Source of the DNA: Angiostrongylus vasorum
Lineage: Eukaryota; Nematoda; Chromadorea; Rhabditida; Metastrongylidae
NCBI GenBank assembly: GCA_018806985.1
Contig: JADANN010000375.1
Location: 1,178,001-1,242,000 of the forward strand
DNA length: 64,000 nt
Direction of reading: 5' to 3'
The notes beneath the pieces were generated by a model, which was given only the letters and a program-made list of their open reading frames with translations, made no database searches and was not told the origin of the DNA. Below are positions 1-11,800 of the stretch, piece by piece (the stretch's first letter is position 1; each line of letters opens with the position of its first letter). A program made the translations under genes and the position numbers.

Positions 1-309
1 TTCGTATTAGTAGGAACTTATGGTTGAATTTTTTTTACAGTCTGTCTAAATCCTATAAAGATCATGTTTTTCGATGCTAATAAATCCCTTAGGGATGCGT
101 CATACTTTCGACTTCATCTGATACACGTTAGAGGTGACTGGACTCCCTTTTGACCTCAATAATAATTTGGAAAAACAATCCGATGCATCATGTTAGCATC
201 TTTTACCCATTCAGAGAAGTCTGGTACAAAGTGGCTGATTCTAAAAGGATGAAGGCTTGATTGACTCAGAGTACCGAATCTGATCAATTACAACATCTGC
301 ATTGAAGAG

Positions 310-660
310 CTCATCTCACCAACTTGCGTAATACCTCTTCTTAACTGTTCCATTTCTTTTGTTTTACATGACTCGACACCAGATTCCATGCTGATCCCAG
401 CAATTCTTCTATTTGATTCCATTCTCTACACACATCGTGGAGAACTTCGAACTTTTTCCCGCAGCCTAGTATGCCGCCAGAGAAAATTTTTTGGCTTCAT
501 TGTGAGCCTCGTTGAACGTTGATCGAGTCCATCCTCTCTGGAATCTTGAGGTAGGTGTGCTTAGACAGTCCTGGTCCTACAGATCTGAGGGAGCTCTTCA
601 GTCAAGTCCAGTCTGGTAGAACTTCCAGACCTCGAAGGGATGGCCTGATAAGGGTTCTTA
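310..660 (+). repeat. Repeat family R3-like copy, diverged
   Basis: GAACTTCGAACTTTTTCCC and GTTGATCGAGTCC with GGAATCTTGAGG follow the R3 order loosely. Confidence 0.3.
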
Positions 661-684
661 GATGAAGGTGTTGAATCTCTTAAG

Positions 685-845
685 CGACGCCACTACGACT
701 GCGCCGCCAACACCACCAATTCAAATAAGTGCAGTGGGTAAGAGTGAGCCCTTGCAAATAGTGGTCACGGTTCGATTTGGCCTGCGGTCCAAGTTTTTCT
801 ATTATCTCAACATATTGTGGTTGCTTTTTACATAATACCTTGTTA
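685..845 (+). mobile_element. Diverged SINE-B-like copy
   Basis: GTCACGGTTCGATTTGGCCTGC (B box) and the CTCAACATATTGTGGTTGC body resemble the SINE-B copy at 19.7 kb. Confidence 0.45.
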
Positions 846-869
846 AGAGAAACAATACTTGACACTTGA

Positions 870-990
870 TACTTGGATGACCCTTCCTGACTGGTTGTGC
901 GGTCCCCAGCATAATCACAACTTTTCAGAGATTTGCTGGTTAAGCCATTGTGGTTCGCTGGAATCCCGAGGACAGCCTGAGAAACAATAA
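870..990 (+). repeat. Repeat family R1, 5' fragment
   Basis: GATGACCCTTCCTGACTGG through GATTTGCTGGTTAAGCCATTG; breaks off after GACAGCCTGAG. Confidence 0.65.
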
Positions 991-1796
991 TAGGTAGTAA
1001 ATAAAAAAATTAAAACATTGTGATCTCTTCTTCTATTATTTGCTGCTTCGCTTATTTAAATGCGTTTATCAGTGGCATTAAAGAGTGTAAAGAATTTTAT
1101 AACCACACGCAAACAAGGTCTTACTTGATCTCATGCGGATTTTAGCAAGAATTCCTTCCATCGAAAATTATTATTTTGCAATGGAGCAGTGAAAAAGAAG
1201 CAAAAATAAGGATACCAATGACACAGACCTTAAATTACGATTTGTTTAATTAAGGCATATTTTGGCCTTAATACAGGCATTAAGTGCAGAATTTATCATT
1301 CCATTTGTTCGATCCCCGTCTAGTATCTGTCATCCACGATGTTTCTCAACGCGTTAGTTTGGCTCCCGCTTCCTGATGTTGCCATCCGAGTGCTGGCCGA
1401 GTGTGGTTCTCTCTATGATCCCGGAATAACTTGCTACATGGGTAGGATAACATGAGCCTGTCATAACTTTTCTAACCCGGCTAACCTACCAGTCCGGTCC
1501 CATCGTCTTCTTCGGAGCTGCAATGTGTTGAGTCTATTGCTGTTGTATCTTAGAATACGGATTTTTTGAGTCTTGTCGAGTCAAATTCCTTGGAATGGAA
1601 CAGCTCTCGAATAAAGCAACCTCATTATTAGCTATGGTTATTATCATTATTATTAGCAACGCTCTTCTATATAGGACGGTTTCTGAGTGATCGTCCATTG
1701 ATGAGGATATATTTCCATGAATGTTCTCATCTTCCAATCGTTTCCTACCTTCCTACTGTATAGGATCATTGCTAATAATGATAATGCTATTACTTA

Positions 1797-2190
1797 ATTG
1801 ATATTTGAATGGCCCGTCCCCACTGGTTGTACGGCCCACGCATAATCTCCATTTTCGGAGATTTGCTGGTTAAGCCATTATGGTTCCCTGGAGACCCGAG
1901 GTCAGCCTGGCCAAAGTCTGCCCCCAGGTCCTCACCACCACAGACAGTCACAGATCTTGTGGATTAGAGGGGGGATTTGCCACAATGCAACTAACTTGAT
2001 ATCAGGACAGTGGTGGATCCTTGTGTCGGTTTATTCTTAGCTATGCTTCCTAATGGAAACGCCGAACTCCTTCTCAGCTTGGGAGACCCTGCCAGGAGAT
2101 GAATCCCCCCGCTGTACATCGCAGTCCGACACCCAGGAACTCCTCCCAGCCACGATGAGGCGGTAAGCCGTTGGGAGGATGATAATGTTA
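1797..2190 (+). repeat. Repeat family R1, near full-length copy
   Basis: About 390 bp, from GATATTTGAATGGCCCGTCC to GGCGGTAAGCCGTTGGGAGG, shared with 11130-11512 (plus), 54620-55018 (plus) and 5517-5890 (minus). It contains AGATTTGCTGGTTAAGCC and a second block, AACTCCTTCTCAGCTTGGGA. No coding capacity or terminal repeats seen; class unknown. Confidence 0.75.
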
Positions 2191-2635
2191 TTAGTAATAT
2201 AATATTAATCTCCTACACCGCATTCGAAATGAGTATGAAAATAGGTCCCTAGTAATCGATCACAGATCCACTTTTGAAGAACATCAAAAACCATTAACAA
2301 AGCGTCAGAAAGAAATATCCAAAAGTCACTGTGTTCAAATGCAGATGGAACTTTTCATTAGCTGGAATCTGGCAAGAATTAACAATATTGCCAATTAAGA
2401 CTTTAAGAATTACTCTAATAACAGTTGCGAATAATTAACAAGTGGATACACAGCATTATAGGGAAAGAAAACGAATGAAGGACTCAAAAAAGTGGGACGA
2501 GTGTAGGACTGGAAGGAAGAGAAAGTAGGAGGAAGGAAAGAAGAAATATAGAGGGAAAGAGGCAGAGATAACAAAAGAGAGACAAGATGTAAGATTTCAA
2601 AACTTTTTTCACATTATGAATCAGCAAGCCATTGT

Positions 2636-2641
2636 TTTATT
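2636..2641 (-). terminator. Candidate polyadenylation signal of the transporter gene
   Basis: AATAAA on the minus strand about 430 nt after the predicted TAG stop at 3075-3077. I noticed no closer perfect copy. It is only as reliable as the last exon. Confidence 0.3.
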
Positions 2642-3074
2642 TCATATTTCCAAAAGTGGCACGATTCAGTGTGTTAGGACGAAATTCGGAGTGGCGGTTT
2701 TGGTGGTAAAGGAATGCTTTGTTCCTCGAAACCACTAGCGTCGACTTCTGATCGACCTTAGAGAGAGAGCTCCTAAAGCTAGTGGGTGGTATATGCAAAT
2801 CATATTGATATTGATAAATGTAAAAAATATCTGACCGGTAGAAGTCCAACCGATGAAATAATATAGAACGATGTACTTGAAATATTTTAAATGTGCTCAC
2901 AAAAAGCTCGTATTGCCAAGATGTGTACACATTGAAAGCTTGAATACTTAGGAAAAGGAATGTGAAGAGCGATATTCCGGAAAATCTTCGTAGAGCTTAA
3001 CAGAGAAAAGTAGCTGTGTACCAGTAAGTAAGAAATTATGAGGAACGCCTGTATGGAGAAAAGATAATAGAAAT

Positions 3075-6000
3075 CTAGTCGACGAGATCTGAAGAGGAAT
3101 GAGTTCAGTGGGAACGATCAGTCAGAGAAGCTAGTCAGAATCCTATGGATGCGATCGACTGATCGACTGGTAATGATTTTTCCATGTGGGGTCCATTGGA
3201 TCATCGACGTCACCAGAAAAAGCTGAAGAAATTATTGCAATAAACAACCGACTAGGAGAAAAAAAAACATATTTTCTTTAACATCTCCACTTACCGGTGA
3301 ACGGAAAGAAGGCTGTGATGATGAAAAACCAAGTGTACCCGATGGAAGTGAGATAGAATTGCGAAATGATCGACAGTAGAATTCCGCTGCAGGTCTGGAA
3401 AGAGAAAGGAATTCCTACCGACGGTGGGTATAATTCCGAGTACTGAGCTTAGGTGACACTTAACGATATGTTGGTTTCGCTGGTTTTACTGCATCCGCCT
3501 GGTTTGTTTCGACAGCAGAATAATTTCAATGATTGCGGTTTCAATCTTATTTTTGCTTCCAAACAGTAGTTAAAGGTCGTAGCAACACATGTGTGATCGT
3601 TGGCTCAGTTTCTCGCCCCGGCACTCCAAGCCCTCCATCCGACCGGCATCGGCGAATTGGTGCCCACTTATGCCTGGGAGGACAAAAAACACTGATACGA
3701 TACATCGGTACCACCCAAAGTCAACGTATGGTCAAATATGCACTCAATCATCTCTGCGGTGCCACAAATGGAGAAGAATTAACGTTCTATTATTATAAAG
3801 AATTGACCGACGATGAACGTTTTGTCGCTTATCGTTCTATATTCGTGCATATCGCGCGGATCCCATCACTTTATTCTTTTAGAAGTCCTGCATTTGCACT
3901 CCACGACGGTGTTCGAAGCAAAGAATGAAATTAATTCGTCCTAAAACCAATGATAGCCCTATTAAGGCGCCCTCAGGTCTACAGCACAGCTTGTCGCTGG
4001 TGTTCGACAACTATATGTGGCTTCTGGGATCGTCGGCTATGGTTAGGCCTATGTGGAGTCGAATCAGAGACTAGGCTGTATACAACGGCATTTCTAACTA
4101 GTGCGCTTTCCGCTTCTTAGGTAAATTGACCAACAGTGGGGGGGGTATTCGAGAGCAAATTTAGTCAAATAAGCAATGAATAAACGAACCGTTGAGAGAG
4201 TTAAAAAACCGTAGTTCGTTGCTTTGTAAAGAGGACCAAAACATCTCGTGATTGCGGTAATGAATAAAGCGTGCGTCGCACCCATACAGATGAACATACC
4301 GATGAGCCATAACAAAAACTTCATTTTAAACAGTGAGTTTCCACTCGAGAGAAGAATTCCTTTAAGGAAGGAAATTTTCAGGAAGCGCGGATATTTCGGA
4401 GAGCCCTTAATGTGGGTTTTTTTCCCTAAATACATACGTGACTTTGCTTAACTTTGTGCTTCGAGTGGTGGGCACTGCGGAATTTGTCAGCAAAATTTTT
4501 TGCGAACCATTAACGATAAAGAAGAGTTTTCCGCGAGCTACGTTAGGCGTAAAATCTGCATTGTATCTGCTATCGATTGAATACTAGACACAGCCGACAG
4601 GGCAACACATTGAAATCAATGCATACGGTCCACTATTCCCGCTCATGCATGCATTGTTAACAAGGTATGTAGTCAATTGTGATGTTACGCTAAGTCGCAG
4701 AGATTTTCACAAGATCTTGCAACCTATAACTGATATCATTTACCCATAACAAAAACATGTATCGACCAACGGTCCTCGTCATTGGCATCGTGAGGAGAAG
4801 AGTTGTAGCCAAACACGTCGCTACCGACACAACAGTCTGAAAACCTAGTTATAATGGCGACTGCGCATAACTCTGGAGGATTGGGTAACGGCGCGTTAGC
4901 CCTATAAGATGTTTATAAGTGGGCTTGAACCGCCGTCATTGGTGTTGGCTTGATGCCCGGTAATCGCCTCAGTACGACACTCGGCGCACAAGGAGCGTTC
5001 CGTCCCTTAGGAAACAAATTAAAAAATATTAGATGACCACTTCGCTTTTCAAATGGAGGGGAACTACGACTGATAATTGCATGGATTTAGGGAAATTGTT
5101 GGTGTTCGCGGTTCTCAAATGCTGATCCCAAATTAAACTAAGTGGCAGCACTAAATTTCGGTCTCTCACAACATGTCCAGTTGAACAAGAAAAACATCGT
5201 GCAAGAATGTTCAATTGACGATGACATTTACAAAGCACAAAACCAACAATCTAACGTGATAAGGTGTATGGAACATCGTTACTTGAAAACTCGTCCGATC
5301 AGTCAGATAGCCCCAAGCGATGCGTGCAATGGCGTTCGCGACCGAACCGACAGCGAATGCTCTGGCCAAGAAGAAATCGTCATCGACGAATGTCTCGGCA
5401 AACGTCTAGAATGTCTATGTTGGTAGTGAAAGAATGATTGAGCATGTACTTATTATTATGTCATTTCCCTTTATTATTGTTCCAATTATTCTTCAATGAA
5501 TAAAAGTAGAATAAGTACGTCCCAACGGTTTACCGCCTCATCGTTGTTCCTGGGTGTCGGACTGTGATATTAAACGAGGAGATTCGTCCCCTGGCAGGGT
5601 CTCTCAAGCTCAGAAGGAGTCCGGCGTTTCCATCAGGAATCCTAGCTAACAGTAAACTAATACCAGGATGTACCACCGTCCTGGTATCAAAGTCGCATAG
5701 TGGCAAATCTTCCTCTTATCCACAAGGGCTGCGACTGCCTGTGGAGGTGAAAACCTGGGGAAGATTTTGGCCAGGTTGACTTCGGGATTCCAGGGGACCA
5801 CAATGACTTAACCAGCAAATCTCCGAAAAATGGTCATTATGCTTGGGTCCTCACAACGAGTGAGGACAAGCCGTTCAAGCACCAAGTAAGTAAGAATAAA
5901 AAGTACATGAGCTTCCTCTTTCTACTTTTCTTTTAAAAAGTGCAAAACGACTTCATATCATCGTCAGCCTTTGTTTCTATTCACGGGCATCACTCGATAG

Positions 6001-8788
6001 CAAGGAATTTGAAGTTCATCACCAACTAACTAAGGTAGTGAAAAAGTGTACCTTATAGAGATTGTAGAACATATTCGCATAGAATGAACAACAGAATAAC
6101 GCAGTAAAAAGGACGTAGAAGGTCGTCGACGACAACATTTCGAGTGGTCTCAACGACATCCCACTAAAAGGTAGCTCAGTCCATTTGAAAAAACATGTGG
6201 GCCACTAGCACACCTATCATAACTTTGTGAAAGCGGCTTTTCGGAGATTCGCTCATGGCCGTTAGTGCATAATTTTAAAGTAAAAATCTCAGTTATCGTG
6301 AATTCACTATTTTATATTTTCTATTTATAAAAGAGAGGTTGTATGTAGCGCAGTCGTCAGAGGTACACCGCATGTATTTGGTCATTGATTCGACACCGCG
6401 CTGTGGGGAAACCAAACCCTCCATCAATTCTGGGTCGACAAACTGAGGCCAGACCTAACTGGGTGGATAAAGAAACCGAAATGATACGTCGATGGGCTTA
6501 TGCTAGTTATTCCATGGAAAAAAAATGCGCACTTACTCGCTCTAAGATGCCACCAATGTAGTCGAGTGCATGGTACAACCTTGAGGAATTCATAAACACC
6601 GAATGACTCATCCTGTATCTACTTTAATAGAATGAGGTTCAAATAGACATGTCCTTTTAGTTCTCTGCACTCAGATGGTAAAATAATGAAAAAGGAGTGA
6701 TGAACTACGAATTTATGCGAGAAGAAGTGTTTCAACATTCTCTTAACAACAGTCCAAAAAACGGGCAATTCCGAAATCTTAATCAAACCTGTCGTTGTTA
6801 CAAAGCCAAGAATGGTTAAACGTACTTGGATGAGTCGTTTAGAGGGAAATCAGAGGAATCGGAGTCACGGCTTGACTGCGATTCTCGTGACACAGTCCGA
6901 CATCGAGTTGACGAACCTTCTGAAGACACCTGTAGGTACCCCAGATGAGGGGAGAATTTCTTTCTAAATTCAATCATAAAAAGAAGATCATGCAGTAAGC
7001 GGTAATCAAGCCACAAATTCGACAGAATCCAGACCATTACTAAAGAACTGTCGTGATCGCATAAACTGAATACGATCATCGTTAATGGCTCATCAGAATT
7101 CTTCAGTCAGATTCTGCCGACTTACAGATTCAAGCAAAACATTCCACAGTGCTCTCTACCAATACATACAAATGTTTCAAATACCGACATTCCTTTAACC
7201 TCGTCATGGCTAATGAACATCTGTTTTTACGTCGATAGGTTGATTAAAAAAATACATCGCAAATATAGATCACACAAATATATCCATTTAAATAGTTTAT
7301 AGTATATGTATTGTAGCAGGTTGTCCTCATTTTACAGCAAGCAAACCTTTTCTGAGGGAGTAGCGCAGTCATGCAGTCATGAGGAGGCAAAGGCACTAGT
7401 TCGATCTCCTGCTCAACGGTCTCATCCAATCCACGAGGCAACGCCTTTGCCCGGTTATGTCAAAGATTGCAAGGAGTATCGATTCGAATAGCATTCTACG
7501 ACATTAATAAGGAAGACGAAATGCTCAAGCAGCCAAAACAACATAGGAAATGTTCGAAGACATTTGTGGACGATTAATGTGGAGAAAAGCTAATCGACTG
7601 GAAGGAGTGCTAAGATCCGCGCAGCAGATGTGACGACGGATCATGTAAAAAAAACCTTATCCTAGGGGTGCATGTAGCGCAATGCTAAGACGAGCCCTAC
7701 CATACACATTGGATTGATCCGACGCACCAGGCTCATCAAGACTGGCTCGATACATCGGTAGGTCATCGCTAGTTGTAAAGACCACACAACCACTCAGCCA
7801 CCTTTAACAATGCTTTATGAAGTGGAATGCACGGATCATCCCTCAGAGATTGACCAAAGCCGAAAGCTTTTCAGCTTTGGACAATTTTTTCAACTATTTA
7901 CCGCCTCACTGAAGCTGAAAGGGTTGGGTGTTTTTTGGTAGCAAACTGCGAATTAGAGTGGCTCAATACCATAGCAAGTTAACTCAAACAAATAAGGTTT
8001 GTACACCTATGCTGAAGCCGAATTGTGGGTAGACCAATGCCGTAGTAGTAGAGTACGACGAGTTATTCTTGGCTTTTTTATCACCAATATGATTAAAAAT
8101 GAGACCCTCGTACAAAAATAAAAACTTGACGCTCTCTTGTTAATCAAGAGAGAAAGGAGGAGATTACATGGGGGTTTGGCATACAAAAAGGACAAATTTG
8201 AATTCCTCTGCCGCCCTCTTGAGTTACCCGATGAATTTTTCTTTTCTGCATTTTCATAGAAACCACGAACAACGTTTTTTTAAAAATAATTTTACTGAAG
8301 ACATTGGCAGCAGCCATGTTGAGGAACACCAAACAATCACTGTCAGTTTAATACAACGGCAAGAAGCGACAAGAACGCTTTAAGAACACAACCACTGTAC
8401 GTCCACTGCAAGATAGAAAACTCTCGATAGAATGACAGCCTAAGCGATTTTTGCACGAGAGCCACCATTCTACTCGACCACCAAAATAACCTATGTGATG
8501 ACTACCGGAACTGAAGAACATTTCCTTGCAACAAACACGACAAGAAATTAGAAATAAATCTAAAGAACTTTCGAAAAACTATCAAAGCATTTTTAGCTCC
8601 AGGGAAAAAATCTGGCGTAATATGGATGATATCGATATGAAAATTCGCAAGAATTTTCAGTTACTTTACGGTAAATAGCACGTCGTAAAAGCGAGCTCTT
8701 CAGTTATTGTCATTGAAAGTTTGGAAAACGAAGATGGTGCAAATGTATACATAAATATATACACATATATACGTACGCACATATGTAC

Positions 8789-8819
<31 letters not shown>

Positions 8820-11800
8820 CATGTATTTGTATATATAGGAGGCGTATGCGAGACACTGGTTATCTAGGATCGTTGGTTCGATACTGCGCCTCTGACAAAC
8901 CAAGCGTCCATCCCTTTAGAGTTAGCCAATTGGTACCAGGTTTGCCTAGAAGGATAAAAGCACTGAAGTAATACATCACTAGGCCACCGCAGGTCACTGT
9001 ATAGACCACCAACCATTCAATCAATTCTGGTATGCCTGATGGAGCCTAATACATGGCGCATCTCTAAGCTAATCATCACGGCTGAATAAGTGTAGAACCG
9101 GTTGCGTTTTGAGGAGTTGGTATCTCGCATGAATGCCGCTGGATGGTTGTTGCGTTTATTGTTTCCTAAATGTTTTAACACCTCTACTAGAGCGTTCCCA
9201 ATTCGTCACCATGGATATTCAGCGGCTTTTACGAATCAAAGAGAGTCTACTTAGGCAGGATGGTGTGCAACGAAAGCCTCGGCGGGGTCGAACCAGCGAC
9301 AAAGCGTGTATTTTTCTTTACGTGCATATGGTAAGGAGCAGTATTAGTACCAGACCACCCAACAGAAATATGTGGGACGGAATTGTGTGTTCGAAAGGAC
9401 ACTTTAGTTCATTATCGTCCACAGAAATCAACAGCTGTTTGTTCTAGACTGCGAAAGTTTCCTGGATATACTTGCCTTACAGATTAGCTACAACCGCTGT
9501 GATTACTAGTTATTAAACTTTTTTGACGAATGCCATTGTACTTTGCAGACAAGAATAACACCATGCAACCGGTTATTCTTGATTTATGAAAGCAAACATG
9601 CACCGCTTTCCGTGGTCGATGTTTTTATGTGATCTTAAAAACAAATGAACTGACGGTTGTGCAGAATCCCGATTTACACATGCAACGCACTACCGTATCT
9701 AATCATATGTACCGTTACGTCGTCGCAAGGAAGTCGTTTGTACGCAGTGGTGGCGATGGCTTGTGTGTTGTTATCGGCGGCACAGAGACCATGACAAACC
9801 CCATCCACGGCGAGTCCAGAACTATGAATCTGCAGCCGAACACTATACGATCGTGAAAGATTTGCTGAGAGAAAGAAAGGCAGAACAACAGCAGAACTGT
9901 TAGCTTCAGGGCGTACTGAAGCTGTCATGAACACAGATTCTTATGAATTTGAAACAAGCAAAAATTTAATCCGTTACAAGCAAAAACTTGCAATGGTATA
10001 GTAGTGCTTAACTGAATATAATTCTTAGAATGAGAGTGCATTGGCACATTTCCCGAAAAACTCACTGATAAAAAACAATGATTAGTTGGTTATCTTAATT
10101 AAAAGTAGAACACTTGACTAGTAAATTCTTATTTTCGGTAATAATATTGTCCCAGAAGAAAGCGGGACAAATGGCAGAAACAGAGCTTTTAAAATGACTG
10201 GTGAGAAGAAACAGAGCTCTTAAAATGACTGATGAGGGTAGAAACTTAGCTACAGCGCTAGCGTATTTCTCTTGCACAGACCAAATTTCTTCTTAGACCG
10301 TCGAAAAGTATTTGTAGAGTGGATGAGACTTTTCAGATGGTTTTCATCTACATTTTTCATTTGATTTTTGAGTTTTCACGGTTGCTACGTACTCATAGCA
10401 CTTTTGAGCGTTCGAAGAAATCGGTGTATCGATTCGCTACCGTAGTCTGTGGCACGAGTAAGGATTTTCAAACATTTTCTATCAAAGCAAAGCAGGACAA
10501 AGATCAAGTGTTTATGAAAGTTCACATTAACTGTAACTGACCTTTACAGGAGGATCACAAACAACAATTAGACCGATCAGTTGCATAATAGCATAAACGG
10601 TTGCTAAAGTCAGAAATACGTCAGGTACTCGATTTAGAAGATCCTTGTCAAGAAAATACCTAAAGAAAAACTTTACTGTTTCGTGATTTATGTATAGAAG
10701 CATCTTTAAAACAGCAGCTCATAAGATTTTTTTGCTGTTGGCAGGAATGTCTGCAAATGAATTTACTTCGTCAGAAATCTCTTTGAAAGCTTCCCTGGGC
10801 CAGAAACGCTCACAGAAAGTGTAATAACACCTACTAGAGCCGAGCTACAGTTACAATCAAGTTGAATGCTAATCGAAAAGTCATTTTCGTGTGATTAGTG
10901 CAGAAATAAGAGTATAACAGTCACGAACAATGTACTTTTCTGTTTCTTGATGAACAAACACGGGTTTGTTAAGAAAAACTGTGTGATTGAAATTTAGACT
11001 TTGAGCTTCTCCTGCTGTTATTATGAAAATATTTGGCAAAGTAGATTGCGTGCTTGACCTTTCCAGGCTCTGAGAAAGGAGAAATTGCTTAAATGTTGAC
11101 CAATATAAAACGCTAAAACTTACTTACTTGGATACTTGGATGGCCCGTCCTCACTGATTGTACAGGTCCCAACATATTCTCCACTTTTTTGGAGTTTTGC
11201 TCGTGTAAGTATTGTGTTTCCCTGCAGTCCTAAGGTCAGCCTTGCCAAACTCTGCCCTAGGTCGTCACCACCACAGGCAGTCACCACCCTTGTGAATCAG
11301 AGGGAGATTTGCTACCATGGGACTAGTCTGATACCAGGATAGTGCTGGATCTTGGTATTGGTTTACTCTAAGCCGAGCTTTCTGATGAAAACGCCGGACT
11401 TCTCATATTGGGAGACTCTGCCGCGGAAATGAATTCCCCCGACTTTACATCGCAGCCCGACTCCCAAGAACACTTCCCAACCACGATAGGGCGGTAAACC
11501 GTTGGTAGAAAACGCTAGAAATACCGAGCTCAAGTTACTTGGAATGTGCTTTTTCATCGTTAAGGAGACAATGGTGTGGAAGTGTAGGTGAGATAGGTAG
11601 AACTGGGTTTTTAGAATCGTTGAAGTTTTTATTAGCAATACTTGCTCGATGGTAAGAACAAAGACTCGTATGGAAATTTTCCTAGATGTTCAAACATCGA
11701 ACAACACCAAGAGAAGTAGCAAAGGTTAGTTCTCATTTCAAAAAGAAAACAGTTCTTATGATGCCGTAAACAACTGCTCTCAGATGTTGTGCAAGAATGA

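Larger units (their letters stand above)
1..3074. other. Region downstream of the transporter gene
   Basis: Repeat pieces R3, SINE-B and R1 fill 310-990 and 1797-2190. 990-1796 and 2191-3074 hold nothing recognisable apart from the candidate poly(A) signal. The 97-codon minus frame at 2637-2930 has no family signature. Confidence 0.5.

Noticed and set aside
3533..3928. 131-codon plus-strand open frame as a gene
   Set aside because: It runs across a diverged SINE-A copy and lies opposite the transporter's intron 11.
4248..4451. 67-codon plus-strand open frame
   Set aside because: Antisense of transporter exon 11.
8700..8971. Tyr/Ile-rich open frames on both strands
   Set aside because: Translation of the AT/ACAT microsatellite.
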